This document shows positions 8,642 through 18,459 of a stretch of 64,000 bases of DNA, piece after piece. Origin of the DNA: Pseudobutyrivibrio sp. (GTDB lineage Bacteria; Bacillota; Clostridia; Lachnospirales; Lachnospiraceae); NCBI GenBank assembly GCA_024684955.1, contig JAIKWH010000073.1:1-64000 (forward strand), given 5' to 3'. The notes beneath the pieces are model-generated. The model saw only the letters and a program-made list of their open reading frames with translations, did no database searches and was not told the DNA's origin. The position numbers and the translations under genes are program-made. Within the stretch, counting starts at the first letter, position 1. Every line of letters begins with the position of its first letter.

Positions 8642-10459
8642 TTATTTTACTACGTTCTTTCTCTCTGATACTCGCCTTGGCAAACTAAGTGAAACCTTGG
8701 TGTATTTTCCTTCTTCAGAGAAAACCTGGACTCCATAATCCTTTCCAAAGGAAAGTTGGATTCTATCCTGCACATTCTTTAGACCTATGCCGTGTCTCTT
8801 TGCAGAACCACCCTCCGGCTGAACCCTTCCAGCAATCTTTGCCCTGAGTTTTTCTAAAGCCTGCTCACTCATACCCTTTCCAGAGTCAGTGATTTCTATC
8901 TTGCATAAGTTTTCCTCCACCCTGGCCTTGATATAGATTGTAGTATCACAGGCAACTGGCTCTATGCCGTGCAAGACTGAGTTTTCCACAATAGGCTGCA
9001 GTGACATCTTTGGAATCTCCTGGTCAAACAGTTCCTCTGGAATATCCATAGATAAAATAACTGCAAAGTCATATCGCAAATTCATGAGGAGGAGATAGTT
9101 TTTGATGTACTCAATCTCCTCTGCCAGGCTGACATTTCCAGATATCCACCTCATGGAATATCTAAGGAGTTTGCCCAGCGAAGTAATGGCATCTGCTATC
9201 TCATATTTCTCATCGATTTCCGCCATCATTTTGATGGATTCCAAAACGTTGTATATAAAGTGGGCATTAATCTGATTTTGTAGGCTTCGAATCTCCGAGT
9301 TCTTTACCAAGACCTCTCTTTGGATATTTAATTCCATCAGTTCTTGGATTCTTGCAAGCATCTCATTTAACTGTGATCCAAGTTCTCCCATTTCATCGTT
9401 GCCAGAATCGTCCACCCTAACAGAAAGATCACCCTTTTGTACCCGGTGGATTCCATCTAATATTCCGTAGAACTGTTTGAACATAGCCCTAACAATTCTA
9501 TCAATACCAACTGCTGACAGCAAAACCATCAATGTCATAACTACAACAAAGAGGTTTCTCCTGTTGTTTACTTCCTTTATGCTGTCTGTAATATCTTGTA
9601 CGTCATATAATCTACCACCAAATCCCTTTATCTCCTGGACTGCAATGGTAAAGTATTTATTGTCATATTCCAGATAGTAGATATCTCCAATGTCATTGCT
9701 AAACACAGGATTCAAGCCGCTCATGGAGTTTTTTAGGGACTCTGCCTCAATCAAAAGGGCATTACCTGTGTAGATGATCCCATCCTCAGACTCGTAAAAA
9801 CCATATTCTCCATCGATGGTTTCATAGAGGGATGGGAATAGTGTTTTCATTTTAATGGCCGCCTCTATGTAGCCTACCCTTCCCCTTTTGTAATCTTCCA
9901 TTGGGGTGACCAAGGAGGCAATTTCATCATCCTGATTTGTGATAAGGGATGAGAATATCTTGTCCTTATACCCAAAGTGCCAGCCCTCTACATCCTCAGA
10001 ATACCAGTCTAGTTTTTCCATCCTAGACCGGTTGTAAAATACCGGCATCATCTCCTGCACTGAATCTGTCACAGAGTAAACCCTAACACCGTACAAAAGA
10101 GGGTTGTTATTTACCAATCTCTCCAGCTCAGAAACCTCAGAATTATAAAACTCCAAAGTGGTCCTTACATCCGGGGTCTTGTCGTCCACAGCCACATTCA
10201 AAAGAGAAAGAAGACCATCATGGGTCCTAAAAAATCTGGTGGACATGTTTATGGAATCTACATCAGTGGTAATCTGATCACTTTCACGGCTCATTTTGTA
10301 AACCATGTAGCTTTGACTTTCCTCCACCACCGTCTGCTTCTGATTCATAAATAATATTGTGGAGAATATTAATATAGGAATAAAGGTAAAAGCCAAAATG
10401 ACTAATGTGATTTTTGTATTCAGTTTTAAATTTTTTAAAGTCTGAAAATGTTTATTCAT
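8642..10459 (-). CDS. YesM-type sensor histidine kinase
   Basis: Membrane sensor kinase, 605 residues. A first transmembrane helix (about 16-38) and a second (about 300-322) flank a roughly 260-residue extracellular sensor. HAMP follows (to about 375), then the His_kinase domain with NAHFIYNVLESI, where the His is the likely phosphosite, and an HATPase domain with LQPIVENSVLHGI, TDSGKGMS and HGIGLKNVQDRI. Its start codon shares one base with the stop of the upstream lipoprotein (TAATG), so the binding protein and kinase are probably translationally coupled. This supports the lipoprotein being the kinase's ligand receptor. Confidence 0.92.
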   Translation of the reverse strand: MNKHFQTLKNLKLNTKITLVILAFTFIPILIFSTILFMNQKQTVVEESQSYMVYKMSRESDQITTDVDSINMSTRFFRTHDGLLSLLNVAVDDKTPDVRTTLEFYNSEVSELERLVNNNPLLYGVRVYSVTDSVQEMMPVFYNRSRMEKLDWYSEDVEGWHFGYKDKIFSSLITNQDDEIASLVTPMEDYKRGRVGYIEAAIKMKTLFPSLYETIDGEYGFYESEDGIIYTGNALLIEAESLKNSMSGLNPVFSNDIGDIYYLEYDNKYFTIAVQEIKGFGGRLYDVQDITDSIKEVNNRRNLFVVVMTLMVLLSAVGIDRIVRAMFKQFYGILDGIHRVQKGDLSVRVDDSGNDEMGELGSQLNEMLARIQELMELNIQREVLVKNSEIRSLQNQINAHFIYNVLESIKMMAEIDEKYEIADAITSLGKLLRYSMRWISGNVSLAEEIEYIKNYLLLMNLRYDFAVILSMDIPEELFDQEIPKMSLQPIVENSVLHGIEPVACDTTIYIKARVEENLCKIEITDSGKGMSEQALEKLRAKIAGRVQPEGGSAKRHGIGLKNVQDRIQLSFGKDYGVQVFSEEGKYTKVSLSLPRRVSERKNVVK

Positions 10460-12054
10460 TAATCACGGCCAATTCCTAATATCTTTTTATTTTCTTTCAT
10501 CTGCCTGTTTTCTTCGGCAATTAAAATATCCCAACCCAAGGCATCTCTTTGTTCTATATAATCTGCCACTATTTCATCAAATTCCTGGTCTGATTCTGCT
10601 AATAAAAGTTGAGGGATAGTATCTCCCCAAAGTTCACGAGAGTCGGCATAAATTTTTCCCACCTTTGTATCCTCGGACACATTCACATCATATTGGCCTG
10701 TGTAGTGAACATATGGATATGTCCACTCCTCCATTTGCTTGAGCGGCTCCTGGGGTGGAATCTTCCAATTTGCCTGCATGGCAAGATTTTGCAACATCCA
10801 ATAGGAATCGTCTGCGGCATATAATTTGTTGTATTCTTTCCTGTCTCTGTTTAAAACTTCTGCTACCTCTTCCTTTAATACAGGCTGGCCATCTACCATA
10901 TCATAGGTTTGGCCCTCCACCCCTAGGTAGGTGAGTTTTTGTCCTTCCTCACTCATCAAGAAGTCAATAAACTGAATTGCTTTCTCTGGATTCTTGCAAT
11001 TCTTAGAAACAAGAGTAAGGGTCCATCCAGAGATTCCATTTACTGAAAGAACTGGATCATCCCCCTTAGAATTCTTTGGACCATCTACTGCTATGTAAAT
11101 CTTGTCAGGATCCTTTTCAAATAATATCTTTTCCTGGTCAGCCATATCGGTGCGCTGATAGAGCATGCAAAAATACCTACCCTGAGAAATCTTCTCAGAA
11201 GTCTGTGTACGCTGGTCTACAAAAACGTCATCCACTATATAGCCTTCGCTGGTAAGTTTTCTAAAAGTCTTGAGCCACCTGAGATATTCTGGATCTACAT
11301 TTCTATCAATTCTCGATCCATTCTCCTCATATGGCACTGCCAAAAAATTCTGCAAGTATTGGTCAAAGGAGGTGTTTCCCTCCTCGTTAAATTCATGTGC
11401 TCCTATAGGTATCAGGGGATTTCCATCTACCTCTGGGAACATTTCTGTAGCATCTACTACTGCTTTATAAAAACCCTCTGGTGTGGTCATGTCAGGACTG
11501 CCAATTGCCTCATATATATCCTTTCTAACCAAAAATGTCTGGTTTGAAGGGATATTGTCATGCTCTAGTAAGTCCCTAGGTGTCAATGCGGAATTGGGAT
11601 ATCCGTATATATTTCCATCACTCAGAGTGTACCAATTTCGAATTGTCTCGTCAGTTACCTCATAAAAAAGTGGGTCATACTTGTCAGCCAGTTCGTTAAG
11701 AGGGTAAACCATGTCCCCATTAATCATCTCCTGCAACTGTGGCTCCCACCATCCTAAAGTAACAATATCTGGCAGGGAATCTGAATCAATAAGTGTATCT
11801 AATTTATTGCTTTCATTTCCCATCGGGGTGACAAAATTAAGTGTCACGCCTGTTTTTTCTGTAATAGTTTTTGATACTAAATTATCTCCCCAGCCGGTAA
11901 CAAACCAAGAATAATTGATATACCAATCTAGAGTAATAGGCTCCTCTTGGGTCTTTTCTTCCTCCTTCTTTTCTGCTACCTTGCTAACCCCACAGGCAGT
12001 TAACATGCTAAGTATCAATCCTATGCTAACCAGCCTTTTTGCTTTTATCTTCAT
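10459..12054 (-). CDS. Lipoprotein sugar-binding protein linked to sensor kinase
   Basis: Extracellular solute-binding lipoprotein of 531 residues. A signal peptide ends in the lipobox LTAC (about residues 18-21), followed by a short charged linker (EKKEEEKTQEE) and a class I-type sugar-binding body (LDWYINYSWFVTGWGDN, KTGVTLNF, DSLPDIVTLGW). AAGGA lies about 8 nt before the ATG. Unlike the 465-residue binding protein of the same locus, it sits after a strong terminator and overlaps the kinase gene, so it looks like a sensing rather than a transport subunit. It is longer than ordinary CUT1 binding proteins, with an extra C-terminal segment rich in acidic residues. The ligand is unknown. Confidence 0.85.
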   Translation of the reverse strand: MKIKAKRLVSIGLILSMLTACGVSKVAEKKEEEKTQEEPITLDWYINYSWFVTGWGDNLVSKTITEKTGVTLNFVTPMGNESNKLDTLIDSDSLPDIVTLGWWEPQLQEMINGDMVYPLNELADKYDPLFYEVTDETIRNWYTLSDGNIYGYPNSALTPRDLLEHDNIPSNQTFLVRKDIYEAIGSPDMTTPEGFYKAVVDATEMFPEVDGNPLIPIGAHEFNEEGNTSFDQYLQNFLAVPYEENGSRIDRNVDPEYLRWLKTFRKLTSEGYIVDDVFVDQRTQTSEKISQGRYFCMLYQRTDMADQEKILFEKDPDKIYIAVDGPKNSKGDDPVLSVNGISGWTLTLVSKNCKNPEKAIQFIDFLMSEEGQKLTYLGVEGQTYDMVDGQPVLKEEVAEVLNRDRKEYNKLYAADDSYWMLQNLAMQANWKIPPQEPLKQMEEWTYPYVHYTGQYDVNVSEDTKVGKIYADSRELWGDTIPQLLLAESDQEFDEIVADYIEQRDALGWDILIAEENRQMKENKKILGIGRD

Positions 12055-12094
12055 ACCTGTTCCTTCATTGAATAATATTTATTCCATTGTAACT

Positions 12095-12131
12095 AAAAAG
12101 CTGTTAGAAATAAAATATCTAACAGCTTTTT
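12095..12131 (-). terminator. Strong terminator between importer and sensor operon
   Basis: A perfect 14-bp stem (AAAAAGCTGTTAGA / TCTAACAGCTTTTT) with a 9-nt loop, flanked by A and T runs on both sides. It separates the permease gene ending at 12140 from the binding-protein/kinase/regulator set, which should therefore have its own promoter in the short gap before 12054. Confidence 0.9.
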
Positions 12132-12139
12132 GTTAACAA

Positions 12140-12967
12140 TTATCCTTTTACAGCACCTGCTGAAATACTACTAATAATATATCTACTGAAGAAGCAGAAT
12201 ACCAAAAGTATTGGAATTACTGAAATTGCAACTGCCAGGTATGTGGCACCTTGGTTACTAGCCAAGTCTGTTGCCGCCCTAAGAGTAGCCATCATTACAG
12301 GTAAAGTAAATTTATCTGTTTTAGTAAGGATGATCATTGGCAACAGGTAGTTGTTCCAGTTTCCTATGAATCCCATAATACCCATTGTAGCCATGGCTGG
12401 TGATACGAGAGGAATTATAATTCTATGGAATGTATATAACTCATTTGCACCATCAATACGTGCTGCCTCAACAAGTGATGTTGGCACGCTGGCTATAATG
12501 TACTGTCTCAGGAAAAATACTGTTCCTGTAGCAGCAATTGCTGGGATAACAAGTGGTATATACGAGTTTACAAGATGAAGGGTTGAACACAACTGATAGA
12601 AACCTATCAAAGATAACTGTCCAGGAATCATCATGAAAGCAAGTATAGCACCAAATATAACGTTGTTTCCTTTAAATTTATACATTGCCAACCCGTAGGC
12701 TGTCATTGCAGGGAAATAAACTCCCAAAAGTGTAGCTGGCACTGCTACAATCACACTGTTCCTGATGCCTGCAAAGAGATTGAAATATTCAAAAAGTCTA
12801 TTCCAATTCTCTTGCAGATTATGACCAGGAATGAAAGTGAATGATTGAGAAATTTCAGCTCCACTACGTGTGGCATTTACTACCATCAACATGAAAGGAA
12901 GTAGACATGTGAGGCCCAATATGATTAAGGCGATATATAGTATACTTTTTTTAATCTTGAAGCCCAA
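12140..12967 (-). CDS. Carbohydrate ABC permease, MalG/CUT1 type
   Basis: Inner-membrane permease, 275 residues, six hydrophobic segments. The cytoplasmic EAA loop that docks on the ATPase reads EAARIDGANELYTFHRIIIPLVSP near residue 168. The reading frame begins with TTG (12967-12965), preceded by GGGGAGGAC at a good distance; the Shine-Dalgarno lies inside the end of the upstream permease gene. It pairs with the MalF-type permease to form the channel. No ABC ATPase is present in the locus, so a shared MsmX/UgpC-type ATPase elsewhere is expected. The last gene before the terminator at 12095. Confidence 0.93.
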   Translation of the reverse strand: MGFKIKKSILYIALIILGLTCLLPFMLMVVNATRSGAEISQSFTFIPGHNLQENWNRLFEYFNLFAGIRNSVIVAVPATLLGVYFPAMTAYGLAMYKFKGNNVIFGAILAFMMIPGQLSLIGFYQLCSTLHLVNSYIPLVIPAIAATGTVFFLRQYIIASVPTSLVEAARIDGANELYTFHRIIIPLVSPAMATMGIMGFIGNWNNYLLPMIILTKTDKFTLPVMMATLRAATDLASNQGATYLAVAISVIPILLVFCFFSRYIISSISAGAVKG

Positions 12968-12970
12968 TTT

Positions 12971-13894
12971 CTAGTCCTCCCCTCTGTTGAATAACTTAAT
13001 TTGAATTACTGAGACAACCAAGATGATTATGAACAGTGCATAAGCAATTGCTGCTGCATAACCAGTCTGAATTGTTCCCGCTGTAAATCCAAATTTGTAC
13101 AAATACATCATTACGGTCTGTACAGATGCGTAAGATGGTGACGCACGATTTATCATCAGGAATGGTAAATCAAACATCTGGAGTCCACCAATAAGGGATG
13201 TAATAGCAACATACATCATAATTGGCTTAATAAGTGGAAGAGTGATTCTTCCAAAAATTGTCCATCTGCCCGCTCCATCTAATGCGGCTGCTTCAAAGTA
13301 ATCCTTTGAAATACCCTGCACTGCTGCCATCAGCATGATGAAGGAATTACCAAACCACATCCAGGCTTGAATTACTGCGATAGTATAACCCGCTGTATTT
13401 GAAGTACCCAACCAATCCACAGGATTGTAGTGAGCACCAAAAGCCCTGTAAAGTGCGCTTAATAACTGATTGAATGTTCCAAATCGCCAATCCAACAACG
13501 TCATGAAGAGGAACGCAACAGATGTTGCAGCAATCAGATTTGGCAAGTAGTAAACTACTCTAAATACCGGAAGTCCGGCCATCTTATATTTTACATCTGA
13601 GAATATCATCATCAGCAGGAAGGCAAGTCCCAGCTGAAGAACGATATTCACGACCCAAATGCGTACTGTATTCCACAGTGCTATCCAGAAAAACTTATCT
13701 GTAACTACACGTTTATAATTTTCTAGCCCGATAAAGTGGGCGTCTCCCATAACTTTCAGATCCGTGAAGCTCAGATAAAGCGTACGAAGTACCGGATAAA
13801 CACTGAATATGAGGAAGACTATTACAAACGGTGCCACAAATGCGTATCCCCAGTTGTTATAACTTGTTAAACTTTTTTTGTGCGACCTTTTCAT
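12971..13894 (-). CDS. Carbohydrate ABC permease, MalF/CUT1 type
   Basis: Inner-membrane permease, 307 residues, with six hydrophobic segments after a short basic N-terminus (MKRSHKKSL). The EAA loop is FEAAALDGAGRWTIFGRITL near residue 197. GAGG precedes the ATG by 6 nt. It lies 21 bp after the binding protein gene and overlaps the ribosome binding site of the next permease. The substrate is not readable from a permease; the adjoining phosphorylases suggest a beta-linked oligosaccharide. Confidence 0.93.
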   Translation of the reverse strand: MKRSHKKSLTSYNNWGYAFVAPFVIVFLIFSVYPVLRTLYLSFTDLKVMGDAHFIGLENYKRVVTDKFFWIALWNTVRIWVVNIVLQLGLAFLLMMIFSDVKYKMAGLPVFRVVYYLPNLIAATSVAFLFMTLLDWRFGTFNQLLSALYRAFGAHYNPVDWLGTSNTAGYTIAVIQAWMWFGNSFIMLMAAVQGISKDYFEAAALDGAGRWTIFGRITLPLIKPIMMYVAITSLIGGLQMFDLPFLMINRASPSYASVQTVMMYLYKFGFTAGTIQTGYAAAIAYALFIIILVVSVIQIKLFNRGED

Positions 13895-13915
13895 AGTGAC
13901 CTCGGTTAATATTTA

Positions 13916-15313
13916 TTATCTCTCTACAGTAATGTCTGGGTATGTAGACTCAACTGTGTCATAGAATCCTGCAAGAGCATCTTCCTTAGACATAGTACCA
14001 GTCTTGATATTACCAATTGCAGCGCCCCAAGCATCGTTGATTACCTGGTCATACTTTGTAACCTTTGAGTAATCGATACCCTTAGCCTGCTCCAGCCAGA
14101 AGCTGTAAAGCTGCTCGCCACCGTATACTTCGTTAGCATCATCTTTGTGCTTGTCAAGAGCTGCGATAAGTGAAACTGTGTCACCCTGTGACTTCTCAAT
14201 CCACCAATCAGCTGTCTCTTCGTTTAATGTTACGAACTGGATGAAGTCCCAAGCAAGTTCCTTGCGGTTTGAAAGCTCAGAGATACCGATGTATGTACCA
14301 CCACCGAATCCATATGCAGGACCAGAGCAAACGCCCCACTTACCAGCTGTATCACCTACGTTATCACGCATTGTAAGAACGCCCCATGCAGGAAGTCCGA
14401 ATGCGAATACTTCTGTCTTCTCAAGATCCTTTGTAGCCTCTGCGAATGACTCTGCATCCCAAACGTTAACTGAATCATCTTCATAGTTCTGGATTTCAGC
14501 TGTAAGGATAGGTACCTCGCCGCTCATAGCCTGATACCATGGTGTAGACCACTGGTTAGCATAAGCTGTAAGGTCATTCTGATAAAGAGCAACTACAAGG
14601 TCCATGTAATCATATCTAGCTTCGTTTACATTAAGCTTGCCATCAACAACCCAAGCGCTGTCGCCTGAGAAGTAACCAACTTCTGAGTCAGAAGCGAAAA
14701 TTCTGTAACCAGCATCCTTAAGAGTCTTTGCTGTGTCAAGAATTGTGTCATAATCTGCAAATAACTTGCCGATCTCTGTTGGATCATCTGTTCCAAATAC
14801 TTCCTGTGCGATATCTCTACGATAGTAGAAACCTGCTGGTGTAATCTGGTAAGAGATTGCTCTCTGGATACCGTCAGCATCCTGACCAACCTTCCAAACG
14901 TAATCTACGATTTCACCTTCGTGATCCTTAGCGCCAAGTTCGTCAAGGTTTGCGAAGAATCCGTTATCATACATATCCTGGAGCATCTGTGGCTCACCAA
15001 CGATGATATCTGGCTCTGTCTCGCCGCCCATGATAGCTGTCTGTACCTTTGTTGGGTAATCAGCTGGCTCGATAACAACTGTCTCTACCTCTGTGCCAGT
15101 CTTCTCCTGATAGTACTGACCAAAAGCATCAAGATCCTTTGCAAGTGTCCAGATAACAAGTTTTTCCCCTGAACCACCTTCTGTAGACTCTGCTGAAGAG
15201 TCTGTTGAAGCAGCTGAATCGCTAGAAGCGCTCTCGCTTGAAGATCCGCAAGCTGCCATTGAAAGTGCCATTGTTCCTGCTAAAGCAAGTGCCAAAAGCT
15301 TTTTCATTTTCAT
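13916..15313 (-). CDS. Extracellular sugar-binding lipoprotein of CUT1 importer
   Basis: Family-1 extracellular solute-binding lipoprotein, 465 residues. The signal peptide MKMKKLLALALAGTMALSMA ends in lipobox MAAC (Cys22). A Ser/Ala/Asp-rich linker of about 25 residues follows, typical of Gram-positive lipoproteins, then the binding fold (LVIWTLAKDLDAFGQYYQE, EPDIIVGEPQMLQDMYDNGFF). AGGAGGG lies 7 nt before the ATG. It heads the two-permease set and delivers the sugar to them. Codon choice is more regular than in its neighbours, as expected of a highly expressed gene. A possible separate -10 lies at 15367-15372. Confidence 0.93.
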   Translation of the reverse strand: MKMKKLLALALAGTMALSMAACGSSSESASSDSAASTDSSAESTEGGSGEKLVIWTLAKDLDAFGQYYQEKTGTEVETVVIEPADYPTKVQTAIMGGETEPDIIVGEPQMLQDMYDNGFFANLDELGAKDHEGEIVDYVWKVGQDADGIQRAISYQITPAGFYYRRDIAQEVFGTDDPTEIGKLFADYDTILDTAKTLKDAGYRIFASDSEVGYFSGDSAWVVDGKLNVNEARYDYMDLVVALYQNDLTAYANQWSTPWYQAMSGEVPILTAEIQNYEDDSVNVWDAESFAEATKDLEKTEVFAFGLPAWGVLTMRDNVGDTAGKWGVCSGPAYGFGGGTYIGISELSNRKELAWDFIQFVTLNEETADWWIEKSQGDTVSLIAALDKHKDDANEVYGGEQLYSFWLEQAKGIDYSKVTKYDQVINDAWGAAIGNIKTGTMSKEDALAGFYDTVESTYPDITVER

Positions 15314-15366
15314 AAAAAGTTCCCTCCTTAAATCGTGTGCATTTAATAATGCGTTTCTATAAACCG

Positions 15367-15372
15367 ATTATA
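15367..15372 (-). promoter_or_regulatory. Possible -10 for the importer genes
   Basis: A perfect TATAAT on the minus strand in the 104-bp gap between the 1011-residue phosphorylase and the binding protein gene, about 54 bp before the latter's ATG. No convincing -35 is present at 16-18 bp. It could give the abundant binding protein its own transcript. Confidence 0.35.
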
Positions 15373-15417
15373 GGAGGGAATCATTGTCCAAAAAATTATC
15401 TAATTTTTAAAAAGGTG

Positions 15418-18400
15418 TCATTTTTTTAGCGTCACTTTTATAGTGGCGAACTCACCGTCACGAATGGCTGCTGCGTCCCCATTAGAAACAGTGTCCCCAA
15501 TGAACTTTCTAGCATTGCCATCCCTGTCTACAAGTTCCATATCTGAAACTGTGTAGTTGCCTGGGATAAAGTCTCCAGAGCCCTCTAGGTTGTACTCAAC
15601 TACAGTCTGGCCTAAGAGTTTTGCTGTGACTTTCTTGTCCGAGCCAATCAAGTATTCAGGAATAACTGGGCAAAGTTTGAAGCAGAGGCTGCCATCCTGC
15701 ACCTTAAATGGAGTCTTACCAAACATCATTATCTTCCAGATGCTGATAAACTCAATTGTAGATCCAGAAAGTCTTGCCACAAAGCCCTTGCCGTGGATTG
15801 ACTCGTTAGGATTTGCAGAACTAGCAATAAATGAAGAATTCTCCAAAATGCTTCTGCCATATACCTCTGGATCCATGAAAGGAACGCAGGCTGTGTGGAA
15901 GTCTTCAATAAATTCCTTGTACATTCCACTCTTGATTACCTCAAGCAAATACTTGTATTCCATATGGAGCCAGATTGACTCATTCTCCAGCCATCCTGGT
16001 GTAAAGCACTTACATCTACCTATCTCATAACTTGCCTCAGCCAGAGGTTCGTTTACCTTGTACATGCTCAGTTTCTCATCATAAAGATTTGAAGACTTAA
16101 CCTTGTTATAAAGCGCCTTCTTTTGATCATCTGCGACTGGCAACTTGAGGAACCTAACTGGACCCTCCAAAAATGCTGGCATTACATGTAAAAGGAATCC
16201 CAGTGGGTGTACCCCGTTTGCATCTTCTTTAACATCAGTTACTTCATAGTAGAAATATGTAGGTGCCAGGCCGTTTCCAATCATAAAGGCCTTTTTAATA
16301 CCTGCTGCAACTACAGCCTTAAACTTTACAAGTATCTCCTTGATTTCATTTAATGAAACTGCTGTTGTCTCACCTGAGATTCCGTTGTAAATCTTGTCTC
16401 TGTATTCTTCCTTGGCATCATTAATTGCATTCCAGAATTCTACGTGTGCAAGAGACTGGTCTGCATTCATCTCATCCTGGTACTTGTCTGTAATACTATT
16501 TAATTCTCTAATAAAATCAGCCAACTCTCTAAAGATTGTCAGGCTGTCTCCACACACATCCATACTATGGATTGTGTACTCTAACATTCTGTCCAACTCG
16601 TAGGTCTCAGCCATAGATGAACCAAAGATTCCTGGCAGGCCATTTAAGGCATCATACCAACCTGGCTTTCCACCTTCCATCTCTGTTCCCATGCAATATG
16701 GATCAAGAGTTGCATACTTTGTTGTGCAAAGGAGAATCAGTTTTTCAAGAAGGGTGCCTGTATAGACTGTGCCCTTGCCATCACCTGTACGAACCAACTT
16801 CTCTGGGGTGTCTCTCTTTGTAGACTCATCCAATGCATTGTACTGTCTAACACCATTTTCTGTGACAACATATCTCATTGCCCTAGGATTTACCTTTTCT
16901 TGAGAGAGGAAGTAAGTATATCTATTCTCTAAAAGCAGTTCCTTTTCCTTTTCTGGATAGATGCCAAGATATTCCTCAATCAAATCAAGGTTGTAGGTCC
17001 AGTGGTCTGTCCAATATCCCTCGCCAAAGTTTGCTCCAAGGGCCTCAGTAGCCTCAGACATAATATGTGAGAATTTCTTTGCAACAGCCCCTTCATCCCC
17101 ACCCTCTTTGAGGAGTTTTTTGTAGAGAGCCCCTGGTGTAAAGGTTTCTCCATTATAGTTGTAAACCTTCTTTTCAATTGCTAAAGGATTGTATCCATCT
17201 AACTGGATAAGGTCATAGAAAAGGTGGATGCTGTCCTTGCCTGTGTCTGGATGGAAGAATACATCGCATCTTCTATTCTGGTTTACATCACGGAAGTTTC
17301 CGTTTCCCTGTGAGAAGAACTCAGGTGACATAGAAAAGAAGTTGTACTCTCGCTCTAGGTCTCCGTGCTTTCTGGAATATACATAGAATGTCTTGTTATC
17401 TCCCAGTTTGATTGGCAGTCCTCCTCTCAGCACATTGTCCATATATGTGTATCTTGTATAAGCATCAAAAGCCTCGTTGCCTGTATGGCTGTCTATGCAC
17501 TCTGTGATTTCATCGGTCAGTTCTCTTGCCCTAGAAAGCTTGTCCTCAAAATAATTTGCATCTAATTTGTGACTTGCCAAAAACTCCTTGAGAATGTCTT
17601 GATTCTCCACCTGGCCGTAGAGTTCGTATAAAGTAATACTCTCTCCCTTTGCCAGAGTTTTCTTACCTGCAAAGAAGCATCCCGGAACAAGGTTTGACAC
17701 ATTCTGCTTTTTAGCAAGAATCTCATCAACCCCTGATGTTAAAAGTTCAACAGGCTTGTCCAAAGAATTGTCGTATGCAAAAAGCACATCATTATCCACA
17801 ATTACATCACAGAGTTTGCCCTCTTTATCCACAGCCAGAGCAAAGTTGCTACCATCCACTGTGCTGACACTGGCTGTATCTGCCATAGATGCCCTAACCC
17901 TAAAACAAGGCACCTTGGTCTCCAGGTTTTCAACCTGCATCCAAGCCTTTGAAAGCTGGGCCATGTTTTTCATGCTGTCCAAACTCACCCCATAAGGAAT
18001 AAGAGCTGGCATACCATCAACAAATTCCAAAGACATCTCAGCATCTGTATCATTTGTTATGACAAGTTTTCTAACAAGGGCTCCTATTGTCTCCTCTGGT
18101 AGAACAAAATATGTAACCTCGGTTTTAACCCCAGCATCTTCCTTTACAGAAAGACAATTCATCTCAATAGACATACTGTGGTCTACTGTCTCATCGTAAA
18201 AGGACTCTCTGAATTTGCCATCCAGCCTCATAAATGTCCTAAAACCTGTCCTCTTTGCATTCTGATAAGAGGTGTGAGCAGGACAAAACTCCATTATACT
18301 GTGGTCCTTATTCTCCACACCAAAGCTGACAACCGCCTGGCCGCGGTTTACATAGTAGCACCAGATTGGGATTCCCTTTATGCCTGCAATTCCTGGCAGG

Positions 18401-18453
18401 AAGCTGGCAAATGTGCTTTTTCTTCCATAGTTTTCCATTGTGAACTGTTTCAT
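15418..18453 (-). CDS. Clan GH-Q oligosaccharide phosphorylase (GH94-related, long form)
   Basis: A 1011-residue cytosolic protein of the inverting phosphorylase type, with an N-terminal beta-sandwich region and a later (alpha/alpha)6 barrel. The likely proton-donor Asp is in KPGWYDALNGLPG, near residue 597, followed by FGSSMAETYEL. The length and this WYDALNG motif differ from disaccharide phosphorylases (about 800 aa) and are nearer to the long oligoglucan phosphorylases of GH94, GH149 or GH161. These cleave beta-glucans with phosphate to give glucose 1-phosphate. The linkage cannot be read from the sequence. It starts 7 bp after the 778-residue phosphorylase. There is no signal peptide, consistent with acting on imported oligosaccharide. 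Confidence 0.8.
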   Translation of the reverse strand: MKQFTMENYGRKSTFASFLPGIAGIKGIPIWCYYVNRGQAVVSFGVENKDHSIMEFCPAHTSYQNAKRTGFRTFMRLDGKFRESFYDETVDHSMSIEMNCLSVKEDAGVKTEVTYFVLPEETIGALVRKLVITNDTDAEMSLEFVDGMPALIPYGVSLDSMKNMAQLSKAWMQVENLETKVPCFRVRASMADTASVSTVDGSNFALAVDKEGKLCDVIVDNDVLFAYDNSLDKPVELLTSGVDEILAKKQNVSNLVPGCFFAGKKTLAKGESITLYELYGQVENQDILKEFLASHKLDANYFEDKLSRARELTDEITECIDSHTGNEAFDAYTRYTYMDNVLRGGLPIKLGDNKTFYVYSRKHGDLEREYNFFSMSPEFFSQGNGNFRDVNQNRRCDVFFHPDTGKDSIHLFYDLIQLDGYNPLAIEKKVYNYNGETFTPGALYKKLLKEGGDEGAVAKKFSHIMSEATEALGANFGEGYWTDHWTYNLDLIEEYLGIYPEKEKELLLENRYTYFLSQEKVNPRAMRYVVTENGVRQYNALDESTKRDTPEKLVRTGDGKGTVYTGTLLEKLILLCTTKYATLDPYCMGTEMEGGKPGWYDALNGLPGIFGSSMAETYELDRMLEYTIHSMDVCGDSLTIFRELADFIRELNSITDKYQDEMNADQSLAHVEFWNAINDAKEEYRDKIYNGISGETTAVSLNEIKEILVKFKAVVAAGIKKAFMIGNGLAPTYFYYEVTDVKEDANGVHPLGFLLHVMPAFLEGPVRFLKLPVADDQKKALYNKVKSSNLYDEKLSMYKVNEPLAEASYEIGRCKCFTPGWLENESIWLHMEYKYLLEVIKSGMYKEFIEDFHTACVPFMDPEVYGRSILENSSFIASSANPNESIHGKGFVARLSGSTIEFISIWKIMMFGKTPFKVQDGSLCFKLCPVIPEYLIGSDKKVTAKLLGQTVVEYNLEGSGDFIPGNYTVSDMELVDRDGNARKFIGDTVSNGDAAAIRDGEFATIKVTLKK

Positions 18454-18459
18454 AAACTC

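Noticed and set aside
15360..15400. TTGGAC-TATAAT as a full promoter before the binding protein
   Set aside because: The spacing is only 13 bp; kept only as a possible -10.
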